DNA of 64,000 nucleotides, from positions 5,919,786 to 5,983,785 of the forward strand of contig NZ_CP036339.1 in assembly GCF_007746075.1 (NCBI RefSeq). The letters run 5' to 3'. How positions within the stretch are numbered: position 1 is the first letter of the stretch; every line of letters begins with the position of its first letter. A program made the translations under genes and the position numbers. Below the pieces are notes generated by a model. The model was not told where the DNA came from. It saw only the letters and a list, made by a program, of their open reading frames with translations, and did no database searches. This DNA comes from Lacipirellula limnantheis (lineage in GTDB: Bacteria; Planctomycetota; Planctomycetia; Pirellulales; Lacipirellulaceae). Positions 19,136 to 26,931 of the stretch are shown in pieces.

Positions 19136-19216
19136 GAACACAGAGGTCGCAGAGAAGACGCAGGGAAAATCATAACTCTTGTCTTTTTCTCTGTGGTCTC
19201 TGCGCCCTCTGCGGTT
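19136..19216. repeat. Family C palindrome (CGCAGAGAACACAGAGG type)
   Basis: The left arm TTACCGCAGAGAACACAGAG and the right arm CTGTGGTCTCTGCGCCCTCT fold back on each other. Relatives are at 20080-20167 and 41256-41345. It lies between two convergent genes. Confidence 0.8.
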
Positions 19217-19300
19217 GCGTCTTCATTCGCTGAGCATTTCAGGAATGATGACAGTTGAAAAGGCTTCGGAGCCAGAAGTGAAATGCTGGCGCCACTGGCA

Positions 19301-20026
19301 TCAACCTTCGTCAGAGCTCAGCTCCTCGATCGGGGTCAACTCCAATCGCCGAAACTCCACCTCGGTCCCTTCCGCCTGCACCGCGATCTGACCATGGTCG
19401 GCGGTGCATTTCGAGCCGTGATTCACGAGTTCGCCGTTGACCCACACCTTCACTTCGTCGTCGACGCACTCGATGATCATCGTGTTCCACTGGCCCAGCG
19501 GATTCTCGGAGTCGTCGGTCAAGTTGAGAATCCGCCGTTGCTTGTCGCCGGTCGTTCCCCAGTTTTCCTTCGGGCCGCGACGCTTCTCCATGTCGGGCAC
19601 GGCGATGTCCTCGGCAATGCACCAGAAGTCGCCGGCGTCGCCGCTGTGCATCTGCACTTCGATCGACTGCGGAAACATTTCATACAGCGCCCGCGGCTTC
19701 GACGAGTGGACTAGCACGCCGCAATTGCCCGGCTTGGCGACGAAGCGGTACTGCACCTCCAGGCGATAGTTCTTGAACTCGTCGTCGGTAATCAGATGCC
19801 CGCCGGGGGTTCCAAGACTCACCAGCAAGCCGTCCCGCACGATGAACGGCGACTTTCCCTGCGGATCGTCATCGAGCGCCGGCACGTCGGCGTGCCAACC
19901 CGACAGATCCTTGCCGTTGAACAGGCTTCGCGCTTCCGCCGCATCGGCGGCTCGTGCGTTGAGAACATCGAACTGAGAAAACGCTAAAACGGCGACGACG
20001 AACATACAAACGTGATGAAGCTTCAT
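19301..20026 (-). CDS. Secreted DUF1080 (3-keto-disaccharide hydrolase-like) protein
   Basis: A 241-aa protein with a signal peptide (LHHVCMFVVAVLAFSQF) and a single DUF1080 domain: SLFNGKDLSGWHAD, GNCGVLVHSSKP, WNTMIIECVDDEVKVWVNGE. The fold is a concanavalin-like beta-sandwich. Members are listed as 3-keto-disaccharide hydrolases or as sugar-binding proteins, and planctomycetes have many. The protein is the length of one domain plus leader. Both flanks carry family C palindromes. The fold is certain; the substrate is not. Confidence 0.93.
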   Translation of the reverse strand: MKLHHVCMFVVAVLAFSQFDVLNARAADAAEARSLFNGKDLSGWHADVPALDDDPQGKSPFIVRDGLLVSLGTPGGHLITDDEFKNYRLEVQYRFVAKPGNCGVLVHSSKPRALYEMFPQSIEVQMHSGDAGDFWCIAEDIAVPDMEKRRGPKENWGTTGDKQRRILNLTDDSENPLGQWNTMIIECVDDEVKVWVNGELVNHGSKCTADHGQIAVQAEGTEVEFRRLELTPIEELSSDEG

Positions 20027-20079
20027 CGAAGATATCCTGAGTTCAGTTGGAGTCTATTGGCGTCGTATCAAAAAAAGCC

Positions 20080-20167
20080 TAACCACAGAGGACACAGAGA
20101 GCACAGAGGAGAAGTCGGAGATAGTCTAGCGTTTTCTTCTCAGTGACCTCTATGTTCTCTTTGGTGA
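20080..20167. repeat. Family C palindrome (CCACAGAGGACACAGAG type)
   Basis: The arms AACCACAGAGGACACAGAG and CCTCTATGTTCTCTTTGGTG form an imperfect inverted repeat between the DUF1080 gene and the second DUF1501 gene. Confidence 0.8.
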
Positions 20168-20206
20168 ACGTAGTTCCAGACGGATGTTGATCGAGAGGCC
20201 GCAGCG

Positions 20207-21628
20207 CTACGCCACAATATTCCCAATCACCTGCCCTTGCACGTCGGTCAGCCGGAAATCGCGCCCCGCGTAGCGAAACGTCAGCCGCTCGTGATCGAAC
20301 CCAAGCAAATGCAGAATCGTCGCGTGCAGATCATGCACGCTCGTCGGCTGGTCGACCGCTTTGAATCCAAAGTCGTCTGTGGCCCCATGCACCGTCCCCC
20401 CGCGGACGCCGCCTCCGGCCAGCCACACGGTGAACCCATACTGATTGTGGTCGCGCCCCAAGAGCGAATTGCCGTCGGCGCCTAGCTCGACCGTCGGGGT
20501 CCGCCCGAACTCCCCGCCAAAAATCACGAGCGTGTCGTCGAACATCCCGCGCTGCTTCAAATCGGTCAGCAGCGCGGCCACCGGCTGGTCGATCTGCCGC
20601 GCGAGGTCGCGATGCCCCCCTTCAAGACCAGAGTGATGATCCCACGGCTGCCCCGCGCCGTGCCACAGTTGCACGTAGCGCACGCCGCGCTCCAAGAGTC
20701 TTCGTGCGATCAGCGTTTGCCGGGCATTCACTCCGTCGCCGTACAACTCGCGGATATGCTGCGGCTCGCGATCGAGGTCAAAGGCGTCCGTCGCCGCCAT
20801 CTGCATGCGGAACGCCAGCTCAAACGACTCGATCCGCGCATCGAGCCTCGGATCGCTGCGCGACGCCCGATGCTCGGCGTTCAGTTGGCCCAACAAGTCG
20901 AGCTGTCGACGTTGCATCGCCGTCGTCGCGTGCGGGCTGCGGATGTTCGCGATCAGCCGCTCGACCTCCTCGAACTGAGTGTCGATATACGTCCCCTGAT
21001 AGGCGCCCGGCAGGAAGCCAGCCTGCCAGTTCTCGGCGTCCTTGATCGGGTACCCGCCGGGGCAGAGGGCGATGAACCCGGGCAGGTTCTGATTCTCCGA
21101 CCCCATCCCGTACAGCACCCACGAGCCGACGCTCGGCCGCGGCTGCACCGAGTCGCCGCAGTTCATCAGCATCAACGACGGCTCGTGATTCGGCAGATGG
21201 GCGAACATCGAGTTGATCACCGCGATGTCGTCGACATGCTCGCCGATACGGCTGAAGATGTCGCTCACCTCGATGCCGCTTTGCCCGTAGGGGCGAAACT
21301 TGAACGGCGAGGGAAACGCGGCGCCCGTCTTCCGCTCGGTGGCCAACGTCTCGGGAATCGGCTGCCCGGCGTACTTCGCGAGCATCGGCTTGTGGTCGAA
21401 CGTATCGACCTGCGACGGCCCGCCGTTCAGGAAGAAGTGAATGACACGCTTCGCCTTGCCTGGGTAGTGCTGCCGCGTCGGCTGCGAACCAAACGACGCG
21501 GCCGACGCGGCTGACGGAGCCAAACCGGCTTCGCCCAACATGCCGGCTAGACCCAATGCGCCAAGCCCCATCCCCGACCGCTGGAGGAACGTGCGGCGAT
21601 CATACGGCATTGGTCGGCGATGGTTCAT
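20207..21628 (-). CDS. Tat-exported DUF1501 protein (second copy)
   Basis: About 473 aa with a Tat signal (YDRRTFLQRSGMGLGALGLA) and the DUF1501 body (IHFFLNGGPSQVDTFDHKP, LVIFGGEFGRTPTVE, DHNQYGFTVWLAGGG). It is only distantly similar to the first copy and belongs to the larger subgroup with an N-terminal FDHKP block. Starts at 21646, 21628 or 21610 are possible; none has a clear ribosome site, and the one at 21646 lies inside the GTCATCCTGAG repeat. It follows the DUF1549/1553 gene at 21738-25190 in the same direction, the usual pairing. Confidence 0.92.
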   Translation of the reverse strand: MNHRRPMPYDRRTFLQRSGMGLGALGLAGMLGEAGLAPSAASAASFGSQPTRQHYPGKAKRVIHFFLNGGPSQVDTFDHKPMLAKYAGQPIPETLATERKTGAAFPSPFKFRPYGQSGIEVSDIFSRIGEHVDDIAVINSMFAHLPNHEPSLMLMNCGDSVQPRPSVGSWVLYGMGSENQNLPGFIALCPGGYPIKDAENWQAGFLPGAYQGTYIDTQFEEVERLIANIRSPHATTAMQRRQLDLLGQLNAEHRASRSDPRLDARIESFELAFRMQMAATDAFDLDREPQHIRELYGDGVNARQTLIARRLLERGVRYVQLWHGAGQPWDHHSGLEGGHRDLARQIDQPVAALLTDLKQRGMFDDTLVIFGGEFGRTPTVELGADGNSLLGRDHNQYGFTVWLAGGGVRGGTVHGATDDFGFKAVDQPTSVHDLHATILHLLGFDHERLTFRYAGRDFRLTDVQGQVIGNIVA

Positions 21629-21649
21629 GTTACGTTTTCTTGTCATCCT

Positions 21650-21711
21650 GAGCGGAGCGAAGGATCTAGTGCCAAGCGAGCGGCCAGGTCCTTCGCCCCG
21701 CTCAGAATGAC
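21650..21711. repeat. GTCATCCTGAGCGGAGCGAAGG palindromic repeat
   Basis: The left arm TTGTCATCCTGAGCGGAGCG and the right arm GCCCCGCTCAGAATGACGG pair well, forming a long hairpin. It sits between the two genes of the DUF1549/1553-DUF1501 pair. Confidence 0.8.
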
Positions 21712-21737
21712 GGACATTACGCCTATCAGAGTCTCAA

Positions 21738-24700
21738 TCAATCAACAAACATCAACTCATTCGACAACAACAACACCTGCGCCAGCTGGTGCCAAGGATC
21801 GAGATACTGCGGCGACTTGTTCGCAAAGTCGCGCGTCGAATCCCAAGTCGCGGCCGCCGTCGCCGTCGCATTGGCGCCTGCGGTCGCATCGCCCGCCGGC
21901 GCTGCAATCTCTTCAATCGTCGCCTTCCAGAGATATTGGTCGCTGTTGAGATCGGCGTTGAAGTCGACGACGAAGTCGATCGTATCGCCCGCTTCGAGCG
22001 CGACGGCATCGACCTCCAGCGGCATCGTCGCCTCATGCAACGTTTGAGTTTGCAGCACTCCCTGCCGACTTGAGACGATCCAGCAGCGGATGCCGTCCCC
22101 CGCGGCCACTTCGTGCTGAGCCGTCGATTTGATGCGATACTCCCCGCGATGCGGCGCCGTCCAGCGCCGCACCGCGGCGTGCTGCAAGTCGTTCCCCGCA
22201 TGCCCGCCGTCGGCCGTCAGCTGCACCCAGCCGAGCGCCGCGTCGGGCCATTGCGCACCACCCTGCCAAGCGGCGCCGCTGAAGTGGGGCAGCTGCGCGA
22301 ACGTGACGCGTCCCTCGGCCGCCAACACCTCGCCGTAGCCGTAAGACCATGTGAGCGTTTCGGCGGGCGGAGCCGGCGGCGCGTCGGCCGCTGCGTTGGC
22401 AAGAAAGTCGAGCGCCGCTTGACGCTCCACCGCCGAGGGCTCGCGTTGGTAAACGGCGCGATAGAGCCTTGCCGCCAACTCAACGGGATCGCCCCCGGCT
22501 TCAGCGTCGACGGCGGCAACCAGCGACCGAGCCCGCGCGGCGACGAACGGATGATTCATCCCAAACAGCGCCTGCTGCGACACGGTCGTCTCGCTCCGCT
22601 GTGGAATGTGCAGATCGGGATTCGCGAAATCGAACACCCGCAGCGCCGGATTGAGGAACTGTCGATCGACTAGCCCGTACAACGTTCGGCGTACGTTCTC
22701 GCCGTTCGCAGGAAACAGTTCTTTCGCGCGGCCGCCAATCGCCACATCCAATTCGCCAGACGACGCCAACAGCGTGTCGCGCCACTCCTCAAAACTGAGC
22801 CGCCGCGGATTCATCCGCCATAAAAGTCGATTCTCAGGATCGGCCAGCTTCGCCGTCTCATGCGCCGCCCGTTGGGCTTCATCACCGAGCTCCGGCGTCG
22901 ATGCCTGCTGATAAGCGTTCGAGAGGACGATCGCGCGATGCAGGTGCTTCGTGCTCCACCCCTGGGTGAGCAGTTGCTGCGCCAACCAATCAAGGAGTTC
23001 CGGATGGCTCGGCGCCTCCGCCCGCAGTCCAAAATCGCTGGGGGTCTTCACGAGCCCGGCGCCAAAATGATATGCCCACACCCGATTCGCCCACACCCGC
23101 GACGTGAGCGGATTGTCAGGAGCGACGATCGCGCGGGCCAACTCCAGCCGACCGCTCCCCTGCTGAAATGGCTGCCGCTCCGCCAGGCTGAGCGCTTTCA
23201 GAAACTGCCGCGGCACTTCATCGCCCTTCGCCGCCGGGTTGCCGCGGCGCAGAATCCGCGGCTCTTTGAGCGTCGCGCGATCCAAGAGCGCCACCGTGTG
23301 CGTCGCCGCATCGGGCGCTTCGTTGAGCCAGCGCTCGACGTCGCCCTGCAATTTCCAGATCGAGTTGATCGTGTCGGTGTCAAAGAACTGCTCAGTCGAT
23401 ACGATTTCTTCGTTAGGCACGACGCAGGGCGAACCAACAGCGTACAACACCTGGCGCAGCGCCTCGGCGGCGGGATCGGGAAGGCGATCCGGCTTCCCTT
23501 CCGCCGACGCGTGCTCGACTAATTCCTGCCATTGCCGTTCGACGTCCAAAAACAGCTTGGCGTAACGTTCAGCCACCTCGCGCATCGACGCGGGGGGCTC
23601 GCCGAACGCGGCGCGCACCAGCGGATGAACGGCGTCGCCCGCCGCGGCAAGTTCATTCGCAATCTGCGGCGCCTTCCCCGCGAACTCTTCATCTGTAAGG
23701 CCCGCAAACCGGCTCCAAGGCACGAAGATCGGATCGTTGGCCCGACCCGCGCGCCTCAAGTACGCCGCCCAATGATGGACGAACTTGGGAATGACGTCGG
23801 CCTTGCTGTAGACCTGGTTGAAGGCCTCCTCCGGGTACTTGGCGATCTCCAGCTGCGCGGCCAGATACTCCGGCAACCGCTCACGCACCCGCTTCGCCGC
23901 ATCGTCGCGGGCGCTTGCCAGCCCTTCGCTCAGCTTGGCCTTGCGCGATTGCAGTTCCTTCTCGTAGGCGACGCTCTTCTCATCATCACACTTCGTCGTC
24001 GGCAGCGGCACGAGGCGTTCGGCCGAGTTTTCAAACACCCCGAACAGCGAGTAGTAATCCGCCGTTGGAATCGGATCGTACTTGTGATCATGACACCTGG
24101 CGCAGGCGACGGTCAGGCCCAAGGTTCCGCGCGTGACGACGTCGATCCGATCGTCGATGATGTCAACGTTCACGCCCAGGAAGTGCCGCCCCAGCGTCAG
24201 AAACCCCATGGCAGCGAGCGACGCCGGATCGTCAGGCGCTGCCTGATCCGCGGCCATCTGGAGCAGCAGGAACCGGTCGTAGGCTAAGTCTTCGTTGAAT
24301 GCCCGCACCACCCAATCGCGATAGGCCGCGGCGTGCACGAACACTCGCTCCTCGCGCGCATAGACGTACCCTTTGGTATCCGAATAACGCGCCACATCGA
24401 GCCAATGTCGCGCCCAGTGCTCGCCGTAGTGAGGCGAACTCAATAGCCGCTCGACAAGCTTCGCATACGCCTCGGGATCGTCGTCGTGAACGAACGCCTC
24501 GACCTCCGCCGGCGTCGGCGGCAGTCCCGTCAAATCGTAAGACACGCGACGAATCAGCGTCCGCCGATCCGCCGGCGCCGAAGGCTTCAGCCCGCGCTCG
24601 TCAAGCGCCGCCAACACGAACCGATCCACCGGCGTACGGCACCAACCAGAATCGCTCACCTCCGGCAGCGCCGGCTGCGCAATCGGCTGAAACGCCCAGT

Positions 24701-25190
24701 GCCGCCGCTGCGCCACAGCCCGCTCATCGTCCGCCAGCACATCGCTGGCGGGCCATGGCGCGCCGAGCGCTACCCACTTTTCCAAGATCGCGATCTGCTG
24801 ATCCTCGAGCTTCCCGTCCGGCGGCATCTGCAACTCGCCCGACTGACGCACCGCTGCGATCAGCAAACTCTTTTCCGGATCGCCTGGCGCAATCGCGGAG
24901 CCCGATTCACCGCCGCGTAGCATCGACTCACGTGAATCAAGCCGCAGTCCGGCCCATTGCTCCTGGGCGCCATGGCACTCGCCGCAGTTGGCGGCCAGCA
25001 AGGGGCGAACTTCCTTCTCAAAGAATTCCAACTCTGCTGCTGATGGCTGAGCGCCTGGATCAGCAGCCACAGCGGCATCAACTGATCGCTCAACACATGG
25101 GAACAGAATCGTCGCCAACCATACCAGCGCCGCGCGCCATGGTGCGAGCAAAGGCATCCTTCGCGGCGGTTGGCCTTGTTCCGTCGGCAT
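21738..25190 (-). CDS. DUF1549/DUF1553 cytochrome with inserted C-terminal beta-domain
   Basis: This 1150-aa exported protein has a leader (LVWLATILFPCVERSVDA), a Planctomycete cytochrome domain with CGECH (about 60-120), DUF1549 (about 180-400, YDLTGLPPTPAEVEAF) with a second CARCH motif, and DUF1553 (about 660-930, SRVWANRVWAYHFGAGLV). Between DUF1553 and its usual final motif (LAQVLLLSNELMFVD) lies an extra 160-residue beta-domain (TLTWSYGYGEVLAAEGRVTF onwards), which looks ligand binding. A second ATG at 25157 is possible. It probably works with the DUF1501 protein encoded downstream. Confidence 0.93.
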   Translation of the reverse strand: MPTEQGQPPRRMPLLAPWRAALVWLATILFPCVERSVDAAVAADPGAQPSAAELEFFEKEVRPLLAANCGECHGAQEQWAGLRLDSRESMLRGGESGSAIAPGDPEKSLLIAAVRQSGELQMPPDGKLEDQQIAILEKWVALGAPWPASDVLADDERAVAQRRHWAFQPIAQPALPEVSDSGWCRTPVDRFVLAALDERGLKPSAPADRRTLIRRVSYDLTGLPPTPAEVEAFVHDDDPEAYAKLVERLLSSPHYGEHWARHWLDVARYSDTKGYVYAREERVFVHAAAYRDWVVRAFNEDLAYDRFLLLQMAADQAAPDDPASLAAMGFLTLGRHFLGVNVDIIDDRIDVVTRGTLGLTVACARCHDHKYDPIPTADYYSLFGVFENSAERLVPLPTTKCDDEKSVAYEKELQSRKAKLSEGLASARDDAAKRVRERLPEYLAAQLEIAKYPEEAFNQVYSKADVIPKFVHHWAAYLRRAGRANDPIFVPWSRFAGLTDEEFAGKAPQIANELAAAGDAVHPLVRAAFGEPPASMREVAERYAKLFLDVERQWQELVEHASAEGKPDRLPDPAAEALRQVLYAVGSPCVVPNEEIVSTEQFFDTDTINSIWKLQGDVERWLNEAPDAATHTVALLDRATLKEPRILRRGNPAAKGDEVPRQFLKALSLAERQPFQQGSGRLELARAIVAPDNPLTSRVWANRVWAYHFGAGLVKTPSDFGLRAEAPSHPELLDWLAQQLLTQGWSTKHLHRAIVLSNAYQQASTPELGDEAQRAAHETAKLADPENRLLWRMNPRRLSFEEWRDTLLASSGELDVAIGGRAKELFPANGENVRRTLYGLVDRQFLNPALRVFDFANPDLHIPQRSETTVSQQALFGMNHPFVAARARSLVAAVDAEAGGDPVELAARLYRAVYQREPSAVERQAALDFLANAAADAPPAPPAETLTWSYGYGEVLAAEGRVTFAQLPHFSGAAWQGGAQWPDAALGWVQLTADGGHAGNDLQHAAVRRWTAPHRGEYRIKSTAQHEVAAGDGIRCWIVSSRQGVLQTQTLHEATMPLEVDAVALEAGDTIDFVVDFNADLNSDQYLWKATIEEIAAPAGDATAGANATATAAATWDSTRDFANKSPQYLDPWHQLAQVLLLSNELMFVD

Positions 25191-25317
25191 GCGAGAAAAC
25201 GCTCCGAGGCCCAGGAAAAGTAGCGACGACGAGGTCGCCTCATTCTAACATAATGAAGCGCCACGCGGGCAGCGACTTTTCGGCCCTCAACGCCCGCAGA
25301 AGTGCACAGGTATTTGT

Positions 25318-25530
25318 TTAACCGCCAAGGTCGCCAAGAGCGCCAAGGAAAATACAAAGGAACTGAACCTCGACGGCACGGCGAGCATGACCGAAATGAA
25401 AAAAAGTATCCGCCGATGAACGCCGATAGACACAGATAAATCTCTTATTGGCGCTCATCCGCGTCCATCGGCGGTTCCATAAGCCTTTGCCTTTCTTCCC
25501 TTGGCGCTCTTGGCGTCCTTGGCGGTTCAA
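25318..25530. repeat. Large palindrome, AACCGCCAAGG...CCTTGGCGGTT type
   Basis: The left arm TTAACCGCCAAGGTCGCCAA and the right arm GGCGTCCTTGGCGGTTCAA are inverted copies about 150 bases apart. A half copy is at 691-723. Confidence 0.8.
25408..25477. repeat. Nested palindrome, ATCCGCCGATGAACGCC type
   Basis: The left arm ATCCGCCGATGAACGCCGAT and the right arm GCGTCCATCGGCGGTTCC are inverted copies lying inside the larger palindrome at 25318-25530. Confidence 0.75.
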
Positions 25531-25684
25531 TTCTTGACGTCGCCGTTCACTCGCCATTTAACCAGTTCCGAGCGACGCAATCCTCGGCGCTCCGTGCGCC
25601 AATCTCCCTTCTCACGGTCGCGCCGACTGACCACAATCGACTTCCCCGACCGTCACTGCTTGGCGGACGCAGCGCTCCACGTTC

Positions 25685-26833
25685 ATGAACGGCCCTATGC
25701 CCGACGCTTCGCCAGCTTCTACCGCTCCAGACGCAACGCCCCCCGCTAGCCGCCGCTTGATCAGCCTCGACGCCCTCCGCGGCTTCGACATGTTCTGGAT
25801 CATCGGCGGCGAGGGAATCGCCCACGCCGCCGCCGAACTCACCGGCTGGTCCGTCCTGGTCTGGCTCGCGGGCCAAATGCATCATCCGGAGTGGCACGGC
25901 TTTGCGTTCTACGATCTGATCTTCCCGCTCTTCCTCTTCATGGCTGGCGTCGCGATGCCCTTCTCGTTCGAGAAGCGGCTGGCCGACGGCGGAACCAAGC
26001 AGGAGCTCGTGCGGCACTCGATCATCCGCGGCCTCGTCCTCGTCCTGTTTGGCATGATCTACAACGGCCTGCTGGAGTTCAATTGGCCAGAAACGCGGCT
26101 TGCCAGCGTTCTGGGACGCATTGGCTTAGCGTACATGTTCGCCGCGCTCATCGCGCTCCACTTCGGCGTGCGCGCGCGAGCGGTCTGGATCGCCGGCATC
26201 CTGATCGGCTACTGGGCGGCGTTGCGCTTCATCCCCGTGCCAGGATTCGGCGCCGGCGATCTCTCGCCCGGACACACCCTTACCGACTGGGTCGATCGCC
26301 AACTCGTGCCGGGGCGCCTCTATCAAGGCGACCGCGACCCCGAGGGACTCTTTGGCACAATCCCCGCCATCGCGACTGCACTCGCCGGCAACCTCACCGG
26401 CACGCTGCTGAAGTCGTCCCGCTTCAGCGGCTACGCGAAAGCAGTGCTCATGATCGCCGTCGGCCTCGTCTGTCTCGCCGCGGCGTGGGTCTGGAACTTC
26501 GACTTCCCGATCAACAAGAACCTCTGGTCAAGCTCCTTCGTCCTGCACTGCGCCGGCTGGAGCCTGATCTTTCTGGCGATCTTTTACCTGGTGATCGACG
26601 TTTGGCAGTTCCGCAAATGGGCCTTCTTCTTCATCGTAATCGGCAGCAACTCGATCCTGATCTACATGGCCCAGGCATTTGTTGACTTTGAATACACGAC
26701 CGAATTCTTCTTCGGCGGCGCCCTAAAACACGCCGGCGCGTACCAAGCACTCCTCGGCGCCATCGCCTTCGTCTTCGTCGAGTGGCTGCTGCTCTACCTG
26801 CTCTACAAGAAGCGTATTTTCCTAAAGGTGTGA
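25685..26833 (+). CDS. DUF5009/heparan-alpha-glucosaminide acetyltransferase-like membrane protein
   Basis: A 382-aa polytopic membrane protein. After a 25-residue polar head comes RRLISLDALRGFDMFWIIGGEG, the signature of the DUF5009/HGSNAT-like acyltransferase group. About ten hydrophobic helices follow (YDLIFPLFLFMAGVAMPF, IIRGLVLVLFGMIYNG, FFFIVIGSNSILIYMAQ). The family is thought to transfer acetyl groups across the membrane to glycans, but bacterial members are uncharacterised. It is single on its strand; a family A repeat separates it from the convergent TrhO-RluA gene. Confidence 0.88.
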   Translation: MNGPMPDASPASTAPDATPPASRRLISLDALRGFDMFWIIGGEGIAHAAAELTGWSVLVWLAGQMHHPEWHGFAFYDLIFPLFLFMAGVAMPFSFEKRLADGGTKQELVRHSIIRGLVLVLFGMIYNGLLEFNWPETRLASVLGRIGLAYMFAALIALHFGVRARAVWIAGILIGYWAALRFIPVPGFGAGDLSPGHTLTDWVDRQLVPGRLYQGDRDPEGLFGTIPAIATALAGNLTGTLLKSSRFSGYAKAVLMIAVGLVCLAAAWVWNFDFPINKNLWSSSFVLHCAGWSLIFLAIFYLVIDVWQFRKWAFFFIVIGSNSILIYMAQAFVDFEYTTEFFFGGALKHAGAYQALLGAIAFVFVEWLLLYLLYKKRIFLKV

Positions 26834-26844
26834 TCGCCCTCTTG

Positions 26845-26931
26845 CAGCCCCTGGCTCCGCCAGGGGGTCGGCCGCCACACCGGTCGGCGTTGTCGCGCGT
26901 AGTGCTACCCCCTGGCGGAGCCAGGGGCTGA
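26845..26931. repeat. Family A palindrome, intact copy
   Basis: The arms CAGCCCCTGGCTCCGCCAGG and CCTGGCGGAGCCAGGGGCTG are near-perfect inverted repeats around a 45-base centre. One arm also encodes the last residues and stop codon of the TrhO-RluA fusion gene. Confidence 0.9.

Larger units (their letters stand above)
25191..25684. other. Intergenic region dominated by nested repeats
   Basis: No gene is seen between the divergent DUF1549/1553 and acyltransferase-like genes. Most of it is a nested pair of palindromes (see 25318-25530 and 25408-25477). The final 150 bases are unremarkable and must hold the promoter for the plus-strand gene. Confidence 0.6.
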
